Assembly: GCA_023525975.1 (NCBI GenBank)
Contig: CM042034.1
Span: 65,779,279-65,843,278 of the forward strand
Length of the DNA stretch: 64,000 bases
Direction: 5' to 3'
Source: Smallanthus sonchifolius
Taxonomy: Eukaryota > Streptophyta > Magnoliopsida > Asterales > Asteraceae
The notes beneath the pieces are model-generated. The model did no database searches. It was not told the origin of the DNA and was given only the letters and a program-made list of their open reading frames with translations. How positions within the stretch are numbered: position 1 is the stretch's first letter; every line of letters starts with the position of its first letter. Position numbers and translations under genes: made by a program. Of the stretch, positions 1 to 10,193 are shown in pieces.

Positions 1-792
1 ACATCAAACCAAGTATGTGCACGACATATTGTCAAAATACAAGATGAATGATAGCAGTACTTATGGCACACCTATCCCCGTCAATCATGGTCTGCATCCT
101 AAAAAGATGGAAAGGATGTGGATTGCAAATTGTACCATGGCATGATCGGATCTCTTATGTATCTCACAGCTTCAAGGCCCGACATAATGTTTGCTGTATG
201 CTTGTGCTCAAGGTTTCAGTCACAAGCGAAGGAGTCTCATATGATAGCTGTAAAAAGGATTTTCAGATACTTGAAAGGGAAACCCCGATTGGGTCTTTGG
301 TACTCTAAGCAGCAGTCATTTGACTTCAAATCCTACACTGATTCAGACTATGGCGGTTGTAACCTTGACAGAAAGTCAACTTCTGGTGGATGTCAATTCT
401 TGGGAGACAGACTGGTTTCCTGGCAGTGTAAGAAGTAGTCAACAGTTTCTGTCTCAACATGTGAAGCAGAATACATTGCTGCAGCTAGCGGTTGTTCTCA
501 GATGTTGTGGATTCAGCAGCAATTGAGAGACTACGGCTTGAACTTCACACGAACTCCTCTGTTCATTGACAACAATGCCACCATGTCCATCACAAACAAC
601 TCGGAGAAACATTCCAAAACTAAACATATTGAAATTCGCCATCATTTCATCCGTGATTGTGCTGAAAAGCATCTCATTGAACTTGTAAAGGTTCACACGG
701 ATGACAACTTTGCTGACCTTTTCACTAAGGCATTTGATCGATCCCGTTTTGAGCATCTTGTCAATTTGATAGGAATGTTCAATCCAGAGTGA
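1..792 (+). pseudogene. Element A pol, C-terminal RT and RNase H (broken)
   Basis: This is the end of a copia polyprotein, which copies the element RNA into DNA and degrades the RNA strand. The RT connection segment with SLMYLTASRPDIMFAVCL is followed by RNase H with acidic motifs TDSDYGG, CEAEYIAA and IDNNATMS, and by the terminal block HSKTKHIEIRHHFIRD and ADLFTKAF. The reading frame shifts near 106-112. A TAG at 436-438 interrupts the RNase H just after SWQCKK, where relatives E and B have a glutamine, so a CAG to TAG change is likely. The natural stop is TGA at 790-792. The catalytic YVDD part lies left of the window. It is non-functional as it stands. Confidence 0.93.
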
Positions 793-2111
793 AAACTTGT
801 TTTTCTTAAATCAATTCAATTCATGAAAGTTAAACTTTATTTCTTTTTAAACTTCTGTATAGTTCTTTTAATTTTTCAAATATTTTACCAAAATTCAAAC
901 AAAATAGAAAATGGAGAAAATGTCAAAGTAATCTTGAGAAAAGAGGAAATGATAGTACATCAGAAATGATATAAACGCCATAGACTGCTCATATGGGAAA
1001 TGATTGCCTCATGCTTACTTGATTGTTTAAATTGTTATGTTTTTTAATCTGCTTAGTTACAAGTAATTTGAATTGTCGGTAGGCTGTAGGCGTCTTTGAA
1101 TCACTAGTAGTGTGGAAACTAAATCTAGACTACAACTGTGATTTGAACCCATGTATGCATGTGTGCGTGTGTAAAAGAATACAAAAAGATCATTATCATA
1201 TAGAGGATGTAAGATTTTAGCAAATATTTTCTTAAGAGACCAGTTTCGGGTTATGTATTTAGCACAATTACTGCGGTTCATCTCACTGCCCATACTCATA
1301 AGTATGTAATGAGAGCTTGAATTAAGACATGTCTTTACATCAACCGTTGAGCATGTATTCACCCTTGAATCATACCTGATTCATTGAAATCAAATCCAGA
1401 TAAAAGTTGGATCACCTTACCTAAATCCTCAGACTCTATATCTATTAACCTGAATCAACACATGACATTCATTGAAGAAAATCCATTCAAACCAAGACAT
1501 CTGAATCACTCGATTCTGAATCTTATGATTCTTGATAATCCTTATGGATTCTGCTTGATTTTTCTGTGCTAAACGATGAAACTTCATTCTGGAGATTTGA
1601 AAATCTTTGGAAAATCTTAGCTGCCTTGAGATAGTGCAAGTTACATTTTTGTAGCATATAAGTGGGGTACACGTTGTATATCTTAAAAGTTAATACCTTA
1701 ACACACAAGAACGTGATACAAAGATGATTATGGTTTCAAATATCATAATATTGCCAACTTGAATTACTTGTTTATATGCTTATTACGTATGAATAAATTG
1801 TAATTCATGACATGATCCCATATTCTTTGACGTTTATCTTGTATCGTTTTTGCTATAGTTTAGCCTGATATGATCATATGCTCGTGTCTTTGAACAAAAA
1901 TAGTGTGTGTATATACATGTATATTTCTATCTAGAAAAGATCAAAAAGAAAGTTTTTGTACATTTCAATTTTAATCAGAAAAGCCATAAATATTTGTATT
2001 TAACCTTCTTGAATTGATTTTGAATACTCTTGATTGAATGTGCTTATCTTGTTCGTTAATTGATTTGACTTCTTCATAATTTGAGTTGAAATTTTGAGTG
2101 AACACTGGTTT
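793..2111 (+). other. Element A spacer between pol and the keyword cluster
   Basis: No ORF of interest is present. The first roughly 920 bp align by eye, block after block, with the spacer of element E (34475-35470). Shared blocks include AATGATAGTACATCA (949-963), TAATTTGAATTG, GTGTGGAAAC, TGATTTGAACCCA, GATCATTAT, AGACCAGT, a CCAGATAA-AGTTGGATCAC segment, TGGGGTACAC and CACAAGAACGTG. Such conservation of non-coding sequence between two diverged families suggests a cis function. What that function is cannot be read from the sequence. Confidence 0.75.
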
Positions 2112-2405
2112 CTGCGTACTTGTTAAGTGCGCAAGAGTTAAACCTTGCGTACTTAGCAAGTGCGCAAGACATAAGTCATGCGTACTTACTAAGTACGCTG
2201 GAGTTACTTCCTGCGCACTTATCAAGTGCGCAAGACCTAATGTGTTTGGGTATTTAAACAGGTGTTAGAATTTTTTTTTCATAATTTTCTCATTCAAACG
2301 TCGACCACTATTGAATACCTATGTCCATTTTTTCCTCAAAATTCGTGTGTTCCAAAGAGCTTTTTCGTCCCGATCATTTTTTCATCTACGGATAAACATC
2401 ATTTG
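2112..2405 (+). promoter_or_regulatory. Element A internal promoter-like cassette
   Basis: Keyword dyads built from GCG(C/T)ACTT, a 3-nt spacer and AAGT(G/A)CGC cluster at 2112-2233. They are followed by a TATA-like TATTTAAA at 2251-2258, about 150 nt of leader and a splice-donor-like TTG|GTGAGA (GT at 2406-2407). The order keyword, TATA, leader is the same as in the 3' LTR of the element (6351-6492), so this looks like a second promoter for the extra ORF. Promoter activity is inferred. Confidence 0.5.
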
Positions 2406-2952
2406 GTGAGAATCTTAAGGAATTTCATCCGTTAAATCTCCTAGTTACGGACCGATTTGAGACTTTGAATATCTAGGTTTTTGAATCTTGATTTTGGACA
2501 TTTTTTGGTTGTCTTTATAACACATTATGATCAAAACTTGTTTAGAATCAACTTTCGAAGCCTAATCATTACTTAATCGTCCATAACGCCTCTTGATTTT
2601 GACTTTGATCCCTTGTTTGACCGTAGATTACCGTCGGACAAAGGCTTGGTCAAATTTGACTAAGTTTAGCGGCTCATTGATGTTGATAGTGGTTCCATAG
2701 GTCATCATCTTGGATTTCGACCTTGTGGTGACCATAATCCACAACAATTTGGCTAAGTGCAAGTTCTTGCGCACTTATCAAGTACACAAGAAGTAATTCA
2801 TGCGTACTTGCTAAGTACGCAAGAACTAAGAACACTTGTGAAAAATTTCTAAGTCTGAAATTCAGTTCATTGTGTAGCTGCTATTTCTTGTCATGTCTGA
2901 TCCATTCCAATGATGCTTCTTGTTCTTATTGTGTTTATTGTTTGTTATTGCA
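2406..2952 (+). other. Element A putative 5'-UTR intron with keyword copies
   Basis: The segment runs from the GTGAGA donor at 2406 to TTATTGCAA just before the extra-ORF start at 2953. In element B the matching position is a clean TTGCAG acceptor; here the final G appears changed to A. Two further keyword copies lie inside, at 2766-2790 and 2801-2821. No coding sequence is visible. Confidence 0.4.
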
Positions 2953-5900
2953 ATGATGGCTCATGAATTCACCAGCGAATTCAATCTGCTGGCTCTAACA
3001 CAGCCGAGTGGAAGGGTGCTGTACTTCAGTATAGGGAGATAATCGACTTCCTGAACCGATCAAAGCTCAACTATGCCATATCTGTTGATCCTGTTGTCTC
3101 AAGACCATACCTGGAGCAGTTCTGGGATACAGCGGATCATGACTGCATGGTAACCCCTAATGTCATTCGGGCTACTATGGCAGGTCATGACCTTGCTATT
3201 TCGGAAGATACCATCAGACGCGTGCTACAGTTTAGGGACTTATTCACTGATCTGGTGAGTTACCCTGACTACTTTGTTGATGGATGCTGGAGACAAAGGA
3301 TGGGGTATGTCGGTACCATGGACTATTCCTCATACAAGAAGATGTGGGTGCTTGATCAGTGGCGTTACTTCGCACATGTCATGATCATGTGCCTATCTGC
3401 CAGAAAGGCTTGAAAGGATGCCATGGGGCATGATTTGGCGGCTGCAATGGTTGCCCTCTCTCTTAATAAGGGTTATAACTTCTCGAAGTAAATCTACAAG
3501 TCTATCACCGATCAGATCAATGCTGCTGATAGGTTTAGATTTCTATTATACCCTAGGTTCGTGCAGCTGTTGATTAATGATGTTGTACCGAATCTACCGG
3601 CGATTGGAGAGACACTACAAGTCAAACGGGTGGACAAGAGAGTGTTTGCACAATTTCTAAAGCCAGACAGTGTAGAACCTACCCCTGAGCACACTCCTCT
3701 CTTTGGCCACCTGATCAATGAAGCATATGTGGCCCCTACTGACTTAAGATGGTATAGTGCCAAGTCTGAGCCAGAACTCAGTCAGCACAGTGATGAACAG
3801 CAAGAAGAAGAGGAAGTTGAGAGTGAGGATGAATTGTCTGAAGGAGGAGACGACGAAGCGGGTAATGGTGGTGCTGAAGAATTCGACTCTGAAGATACAG
3901 AGTCTGATTCTGATGATTCTGATGATGCACCATCACAGGCACACCCGAGAATACTGACGAAGGTGACCCTTCCCGTGTCATCTTCTAAGAGAAAGCGACA
4001 ATCGACTAGCAGTGAATACGAACCAGATTCTGATTCTGACACTGCTATACAAAGACGTAGGAGAGAAAGTATCAATAAGCAACGGGGGGATAGGCCACAA
4101 CAAGCTATCCTTCGTGAGGTAGAGGTCAGTGCTCAGATGCAAGTAAATGTATCGGCTGCGAGTACTGATTCCGCTTCTACCCCACCTTCACAACAGCTGT
4201 ACCGGCGACAGCGGAGGAGGCCACAGGTTACACCTGATGTGGCTATCACTGCTGTCACAGAGGAGGTTCCTGTGATAGTGTCCCTCCCTGTAACATCTGT
4301 CCAAGTGGTGGTCACTGTTCCGATTCTTACCAAGTCAGTCACCATCACTCCTTCCTCCACTCCTACAACCACCATCCCATCATCAATCCCCACTACCACC
4401 ATTGAACCTAACAGTCAACCCTACAACTTTGGAGACTTTTCCCAGGGTTTTGACTTCGATACGATCTTCTCATCTCCCCTCCACAGTGTTGAAGCCTCTA
4501 CGTCCAGGAATCCAGATCCAAATGATGCCAGGATTGACACTTTGGAAACACAAGTCGCTAGTCTACTTGAAATAGTTCGGAAATCAAGGGAAGAATCTGA
4601 GGCTCAACAAGCTCAGATAAATTCGTTGGTGGATGAAGTTACTATTCTAAGATGCCAGAGGACTGGGACTGAAGAAAGAATTGCAAATGTGATGGCCCAG
4701 AACGAACAGTTAATCAAAACAAATAATATGATTCTGGGACACAGAACATCCTTAGAGGTACGTTTTGACATGCAGCGAAAGGAACATGAAATGATGGTCA
4801 AGTTAGTAGCTGAACTGACCAAGAAGCTTGCTGCTCAAGGGGAGAAGGAGAAATAAAAAGAGAAGGAGAAGACATCAAAATCTACTAGTGATGAGGCTTG
4901 TCATCCGGTTGATTTAATAAAGGATGATGACAAAGACAATGATCCTGAATTCGGTCGTAGTGGAAGTGAGCAACAAGCTTTGGCGATAGTGCCCATTTCT
5001 GTTGTTCCAATGGCTGAGGGGGAGTCGACTCACCAGGAAGGTGGTGATGCTTCAGGTGGAAACAAAGGAAACTCTGTAGCTGGCGTTTTGAAAGATCTAT
5101 CTGACGACGTGTCAGATAATGTGATCTTATTCTTAGAGCCAGACTAATCCAAAGAAGCACAGATCGAGGCTCTCTACAATCTTGAAGAAGGAGAGATCGA
5201 CTCTGGTGACGATTGGGATGAGGAAGATGATGATGTGGTGATAGAAGTTCCCAAGGGCGACGGGGAAGGAGAGTATGAGCTTGAAGATGGAGAGATCTTC
5301 GAAGTTCCATCCTTTGAATCTTATCTTGACACAGGTTCAGTCGAGCCTACTAGTACTGTTGAGGCGTCGAATGAAGCCTCCCCTGCTGACCCTACACCTG
5401 TGGATCCAGAGGCAAAGAAAGACAAACATATGCCTGAAAGTTCATCAAAGGATCTGGCTCCGGTATGGCAAAAGACTTCAATCATAGACAAACACGGAGC
5501 GACAGGGATGATCTTAGCTGTGAGGTTCGATGAGGATAAGAAGTTGTTTGCAATCAAGCGAGCTTGGGGGTTCAATACTTGAAACCAACCAACGAAGCTT
5601 TCAACTCCTTACCAAGATACGACCTCGTGAACCTAGTAAACCGAGAGCTGCTGGGTCACTCAAATAACACAGTAGCGATGGGTTTGTGGCAGGTTCTACA
5701 GCGTGAGGTAACATCTGGGAAATTCAAAACGTTTAAGCCTCAAGTGCCCAAGCAAGTCAAGGACAAGAACGCTAGACATCCTGTGACTAAGAAAAGCTTA
5801 AAGAAACTGGTATACAAGCTAGTGTTATGTGAAACCAAGATTCCCTTGAGCAAGTTATCTCAGGATATCCTCGGTAACATATGGTACTGGTACGTAGATC

Positions 5901-6154
5901 TTAAAACGGGCGAGGCGGTAGTGATTGGAAAGGTGTGGTCCGATAGTGGAAGCTTAGTGCCAAGGGAACTGATCAGAGTGTTTGATGAAGTCTGCTTCAT
6001 AAACTTCTCTGTTAAAGATTTGGAGGCACTAGCTGACAAGTACTGCATGTACACAGACGAGTGGACAAAGTTCCTTGCTTCTAAATACGACAAGGTGATC
6101 AAGTTCTGCCTTGACAACAAGAAGAAGATGGAAGCTAAAGCTGGGGATCAGTGA
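2953..6154 (+). pseudogene. Element A extra ORF downstream of pol (broken, about 1,067 codons)
   Basis: I do not recognise a named family. The start ATG at 2953 (or 2956) lies at the same place as the starts in B, D and E. A frameshift near 3003-3012 leads into an N-terminal domain with EQFWDTA, IRATMAGHDLAISEDTIRR, WRYFAHVMIMCLSARKA and LLYPRFVQLLIN. It is followed by an acidic serine-rich linker (3770-4060) with basic SSKRKRQ and RRRRES stretches, a T/P-rich region, a heptad-rich coiled coil (about 4531-4856), a second acidic linker and a C-terminal domain beginning near KKLFAIKRAWG. In-frame stops lie at 3411, 3489, 4854 and about 5145, and a frameshift near 5570. There is no signal peptide or membrane segment, so it is not a typical envelope. 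The basic stretches suggest nuclear entry (inference). It could also be distantly related to plant transposon-associated domains. Confidence 0.7.
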
Positions 6155-6180
6155 TGACTGAAGACAATCCAGAGCTGTTG

Positions 6181-6193
6181 TCAAGGGGGAGTT
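6181..6193 (+). other. Element A polypurine tract
   Basis: TCAAGGGGGAGTT immediately precedes the LTR start TGTTGAAG at 6194. This is the usual position of the plus-strand DNA primer of an LTR retrotransposon. Confidence 0.85.
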
Positions 6194-6704
6194 TGTTGAA
6201 GCACTTTTGTGTGACAAGCACTCTGGATAGTGTCTTAGTTTATTGTACTTGTCTTGTATGTTTTGTCTTTGTATTGTAATGTCTGTATGTTTTAGTTATC
6301 GAGTTGTAATTTCTAATGCATGTCATTGTTGTAATTATTCTCTAAGTGTTTTGCGCACTTAGCATGTGCGCATGAATTAGTTCATGCGTACTTAGCAAGT
6401 ACGCAAGAATACTCTGCGTACTTGCTAAGTACGCATGAACAATTTGCCCTGCGCACTTGTTAAGTGCGCAGAGATCATGTTTTATATAAATAGAATAGGT
6501 TGACAGAAGATAAGTACGTAAACATTTGCACTCAGTATTTTCTCTCTGTAACCGTCCGAGTTTATAATAGAAGGAACTTTAAAGTGATTTCTTTGTCGGT
6601 TTACTTTGTGTTGTTTGATTCTCCACCTAGTAACGGGCATTCCGCACCCGGTCCGACTAGTCACACACTCACACGTAACGATCCGAGACACCCGGGGACC
6701 TACA
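6194..6704 (+). repeat. Element A 3' LTR (511 bp)
   Basis: It starts TGTTGAAGCAC and ends GGGGACCTACA. It matches the inverted LTR of C at 23782-24291 (510 bp) at both ends and in order. U3 contains keyword dyads at 6351-6471, including a C/G form (6450-6470) and a T/A form (6415-6435), each with perfect 9-bp arms and a 3-nt spacer. A TATA box TATATAAATA follows at 6483-6492. The end matches C, where the LTR is followed by a tRNA-iMet primer site. Confidence 0.9.
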
Positions 6705-7019
6705 AATATCACCTCCTGCTTTCCGTATGAAGAGGGTCGAGTCTATTTGTCCACGATCAAAACCATTGGACAATAAATTCTTTGATAGAGTCTCATACCA
6801 TGCCCGAGGTGCTTGATATAAAGTGCTTTATCCACTTTATCAATATTGTGCGAATCTTCAAAGCCGGGTGGTTGAGTGACATATACCTCTTCATGAACTT
6901 TTTCGTATAGGAAAGTAGTGTTCACATCAAGTTAATAGACTTTGAAACCGACGAATGAGGCATAAGCCAGAAACAGGCGAATGGCTTCAACTATGTTTAC
7001 TGCAATCCACTTCGAACCA
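6705..7019 (-). pseudogene. Element C reverse transcriptase fragment
   Basis: Minus-strand reading gives VEAIRLFLAYASFVGFKVY, a stop, LDVNTTFLYEKVHEEVYV and QPPGFEDS, then a frameshifted stretch ending GQIDSTLFIRK just before A. These are the N-terminal and palm-entry motifs of copia RT. YVDD is on the other side of A and outside the window. The integrase end is joined almost directly to this RT segment, so the usual integrase-RT linker and the RT N-terminus (about 1 kb) are deleted. It is non-functional. Confidence 0.85.
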
Positions 7020-8279
7020 TTATTCAACTGAGCGTGTTCCTATATTGTGCACTCTCTTACAGTGTGAGTTAGCAACATATCCTAAGAAAATGCCTTCTAC
7101 CGATTTTGCATGAAATTTGGATTTACGATCCTTGTACTGTAACAATAAGGAACATGGACTACCAAAGGGGACTAGGTAGTCGAGATTTGGAGGTCGATTG
7201 TTGATCAGCTCATAACATGTTTTGTTGTGCCTTTTAACCACCAAAACTCTGTTCAAAACGTGACAAGCTGTATTTACTGCTTCTGCCCAGAAAGTTACAG
7301 GGCTTGGCATCTGACAGCATTGTCCATGCAGTCTCGATCAAAGTTTTGTTCTTCCTTTCTGCAACTCCATTCTGCTGAGGTGTGTACGGTGCACTAAATT
7401 CGTGACGAATACCCTTCTTGAGACAGAAAAGCTTCATCATGTTATTCTTGAACTCCGTTCCATTATCACTCCTTATTCTTCTAACCTTCAGCTTGCAAAA
7501 AGATTCCAGGCTCAAGATCAGGTATTGAAGAATTTCAGTAGTCTCGTCCTTAGTACCTAAGAAATGCAACAAAAAAGAACGTGAGAAATCATCAGTTACA
7601 ACTAGACAGTATGACTTACCTCCAATACTCCTAATACTTATGGGTCCAAACAAATCCATGTGTAGGAGTTCCAAAGGGGTATCAATGGAGTTTTAGAGCT
7701 TGGGTTTCTGAGATTTCCAGTGCTCTTTAACCTTTTTAAAGGGCATATTGTCCTCTGTAACGGGAAATCTCAGCTTAGGAACCCCGGTTACCAAACTGTT
7801 TCAGACAAGATGATTCATTTTTTGATAAGAAATGTGTCCGAGTTTCCTATGCCACAAGATTGAGTCAAGCTCTGTCGCTTTTGTAAGCAAACAAGTAGCA
7901 ACTGATGAGGTGGTTGTCGCCACGCTCATATCGATCTGATAGGTGTCATTTTTTCTTACTGCTCTCATCAGAATCCACTCTGCAGGAACTTCAAAACCAG
8001 GCTTAAGAATCAAGCATTCAGACTTATCAAACATAACCGAGTACTCTTTGTCTCACATCTGAGAAACACTCAACAAGTTATGCTTCAGCTGCTCGCAGTA
8101 GTTGACGTTGTCGAAGCTAATACATCCATTTGTAACCACGCCTTGACAAGTGATACTGCTGCCTTTCTCTCCTGCAAAGGCTACATAGCCTCCTCTGAAT
8201 GGTTTAACATCTTGAAGCAAGGCCATGTTGCTTGTAATGTGCGGGAGCATCCACTATGTACATACCAACGGTTAGAAAT
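7020..8279 (-). pseudogene. Element C protease and integrase region
   Basis: On the minus strand, protease starts after a junction near 8290 with WYV-HSG. The catalytic aspartate of the usual DSG is replaced by histidine (codon at plus 8256-8258). A GAG-pre-integrase segment follows (8034-7801, with WHRKLGHISYQKMN), then the integrase core at about 7683-7234 with LLHMDLFGP, RSDNGTEF and NGVAERKNK, so all three DDE acidic residues are visible. The C-terminal integrase part is in another frame at 7310-7020 (FWAEAVNTACHVLNR). Several stops and shifts are present. The integrase would insert element DNA. This copy is dead, and the protease change alone would abolish processing. Confidence 0.88.
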
Positions 8280-8317
8280 AGCTCCCTTCGGATGTCCCAG
8301 CACAAGTCACAAGCAAA

Positions 8318-9056
8318 TTAGTTAGATTTGGAGACCCAAGCCATAGTGTTATTTGGTCGTCCGTCTTTCTCAAAATAAACAACCTCGATTAACTCGCAAT
8401 CATGACTGTCAAAAATGGGTGAATCCTTAGAAGATTTAGGATCAGAAGGTAGAGAATTTTTGGTTTTCTTGGTCCATGACCTTTTCTTTTTAGCTTTTTG
8501 AACATCAGGCTTGCTAGTCTCAACCTTGGGGTGAAATAGTGAAAGCTTCACCTTGTTGACCACCAGCTAGATGTTGTTCAAGTTTTCTTAACCTCTTGTT
8601 CCTTCTTCTTCTCTATGACTTTGACAGTTTCACCACACATTTCTCACTAGATTGTGTACTACCAGAGGTAGATACACTGGGTTTAGCAGGTTGCTTCTCC
8701 CGTTTTGGAACAGATGGCTTAGCCTTAGATGGTGTCTTTGGCTTCACCATAGATTTCATTGGTGGTTTCACCACATTTGATTTGGGATTCTGGGGTTGCT
8801 TCACTGATGGTGTCCTAGGAGAAACAGCTTGTTGATGAACAACTGGCCGTTTCCCTTGGTTCTTATCAGGACAGTTCACAAGAATGTGACCGACCATACC
8901 ACAATGAAAGCAAATCCTCTTTTCTTTGTAAGTCCTCCTGTAAGGTTCTCTGCTTATGAATGCAGTTGATTCAGCTTTTGGAGTGCCAATGGTTGTTTGG
9001 TGAACATAACTAACACCTTGCACTTGATCTGACTTAGATTTATCACCTTAAATATA
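8318..9056 (-). pseudogene. Element C gag C-terminal part with second zinc knuckle
   Basis: Minus-strand reading gives a CCHC knuckle CFHCGMVGHILVNC near 8915-8870, a basic lysine/proline-rich tail, a stop and frameshift around 8613-8565, then an open stretch ending AWVSKSN and a stop at 8318-8320. The knuckle would bind RNA during packaging. The end AWV, three residues, N, stop recurs in E and J, so this stop looks like the genuine end of gag and not decay. Downstream the pol frame begins at GHPKG, offset from the gag frame. Confidence 0.8.
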
Positions 9057-9061
9057 ATATT

Positions 9062-9464
9062 TGTAAAGATCAAACCTAATAGGCTAACGTATCAAGAGAT
9101 TACCGGGAAGTTCAGAAGACAACATTTTGGAAGTATGCGGCCGCATACTTCATGGCCCAGCCGAATACTTGAAGTTTGCGGTTCCCAACCGCATACTTGA
9201 AGTATGCGGCCCAGGCCCAAGCCCATCCGATTACATGTAATTAGTATAAATAGTCGTTTTGTTTTCTGTAATCGGTTAGACAAGTTGTTGAACGATCTGT
9301 ATTGTGTTTTTAGTGATTTAATCAATATACGAATCGTTTGACTGTTGAATTGTGTCTCGTCCTCTTTGATTCTACCTACAAGTCACGTGTCGAGTCTGTT
9401 TCCGCCAGGTTCAATACGCTGTTGAATCTGTTGATTGAAGATCCTCAAGAATCCGGACCTTACA
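9062..9464 (+). repeat. Element B 5' LTR (403 bp)
   Basis: It starts TGTAAAGATC and ends GGACCTTACA. U3 carries a perfect 20-bp palindrome AAGTATGCGGCCGCATACTT at 9131-9150, and a 9-3-9 dyad with arms CCGCATACT and AGTATGCGG at 9189-9209. A TATA box TATAAATA lies at 9245-9252, a plausible transcription start signal. Confidence 0.95.
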
Positions 9465-9466
9465 AT

Positions 9467-9478
9467 TGGTATCAGAGC
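9467..9478 (+). other. Element B primer binding site
   Basis: TGGTATCAGAGC begins two bases after the LTR end and is complementary to the 3' end of plant initiator methionine tRNA, the usual primer of Ty1-copia elements. Confidence 0.92.
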
Positions 9479-9624
9479 CTTAGCGCTCATTTGTGAAGCT
9501 TGCAACTGATTTCCTTGATTCGTGAGGTATCAAAGTTACTGTTTTAGCATTTGTTTAAACTGACTTGTGCATTTTGGAGAGTTTCTGGACAGTGACAAGA
9601 TTCGAAATTGTGTTTGCGTCACTA

Positions 9625-10187
9625 TTATTGAAGTTTACGGCCAAATCAGTGGGTAATTGGCCTGAAAATCGAAGTATTTTGCTGTTAATTTCACAATCTG
9701 CAAGTTTACGGTTCTGGAAGTTTGCTGATTTCTGAAGTTTGCGGCTTTGAAGTTTACGGTCATCATCTTTGCGGTTAGAAAGTTTGCGGTTTCTCTTAAC
9801 TTAAATCTTTCCATTTTACCTGGATTTCAAGTTTGCGGTTAACTGTAAGTTTGCGGTCACTCCCAAGTTTGCGGTTAATTTCAACTTTGCGGTTACTTCC
9901 AATTTTGCGGATAATTTCAACTCTGCGGTTCACTCCCAAGTTTGCTGTTAATTTCAACTTTGCGGTTCCTTCCAAGTTTGCGGTTAATTTCAACTTTGCG
10001 GTTCACTCCCAAGTTTGCAGTTAATTTCAAATTTGCAGTTAATTTCAAATTTGCGGTTACTTCCAAGTTTGCGATTAGTCTCCAACTTTGCTGTTAATCT
10101 CAAGTTTGCGGTTAGTCTCCAAGTTTGCGGTTAATCTCAAGTTTGCGGTCAGTCTCGAACTTTGCGGTTCATTTCCAAGTGTGTATT
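9625..10187 (+). repeat. Element B leader keyword array (AAGTTTGCGGTT)
   Basis: More than two dozen imperfect copies of AAGTTTGCGGTT, spaced about 17-18 bp apart, fill the leader between the primer site and gag. Variants include AAGTTTACGG and ACTTTGCGG. The copies are dense and nearly regular from 9829 to 10187. The same unit forms a second array at 18297-18500 in front of the extra ORF, and half-dyad versions occur in the LTR. It is a minisatellite-like array, possibly a repeated binding site. Confidence 0.9.
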
Positions 10188-10193
10188 AAGAAA

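Larger units (their letters stand above)
1..6704 (+). mobile_element. Element A: 3' part of a Sirevirus-like Ty1-copia retrotransposon
   Basis: Reading left to right there are the end of pol (RT and RNase H), a long spacer, a very long extra ORF, a polypurine tract and a 3' LTR ending at 6704. The 5' half lies outside the window. The sequence right of the LTR resumes an antisense copia RT reading frame (element C), so A was inserted into C. The expected duplication partner of the 3' flank AATAT (6705-6709) is off the window and cannot be checked. The order pol, spacer, extra ORF, LTR is that of Sireviruses (Maximus/SIRE lineage of Ty1-copia). Confidence 0.9.
6705..9061 (-). mobile_element. 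Element C, pol half (left part, minus strand)
   Basis: This is minus-strand copia sequence bounded on the left by the 3' LTR of A and on the right by the 5' LTR of B. Reading on the minus strand it gives the gag C-terminus, protease, integrase and the start of RT, and stops at A in the RT motif region IDSTLFIRK. The other half of C lies beyond B (21635-24291). The 5-bp duplication ATATT at 9057-9061 and 21635-21639 shows that the two halves were joined before B inserted. Confidence 0.9.

Noticed and set aside
4885..5310. Open minus-strand frame of 141 codons opposite the A extra ORF
   Set aside because: It is the reverse of an acidic, repetitive coding strand (GAG/GAT codons give CTC/ATC), with leucine/histidine-rich composition and no motif.
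2953..6154. Calling the extra ORF an envelope gene
   Set aside because: No signal peptide, furin-like site or transmembrane segment is visible in A, B, D or E; the protein is acidic, coiled-coil containing and has basic nuclear-type clusters.
9829..10187. CRISPR-like appearance of the AAGTTTGCGGTT array
   Set aside because: Units are 12 bp with 5-6 bp variable spacers, imperfect, and inside a plant retrotransposon leader; there are no cas genes and the context is eukaryotic.
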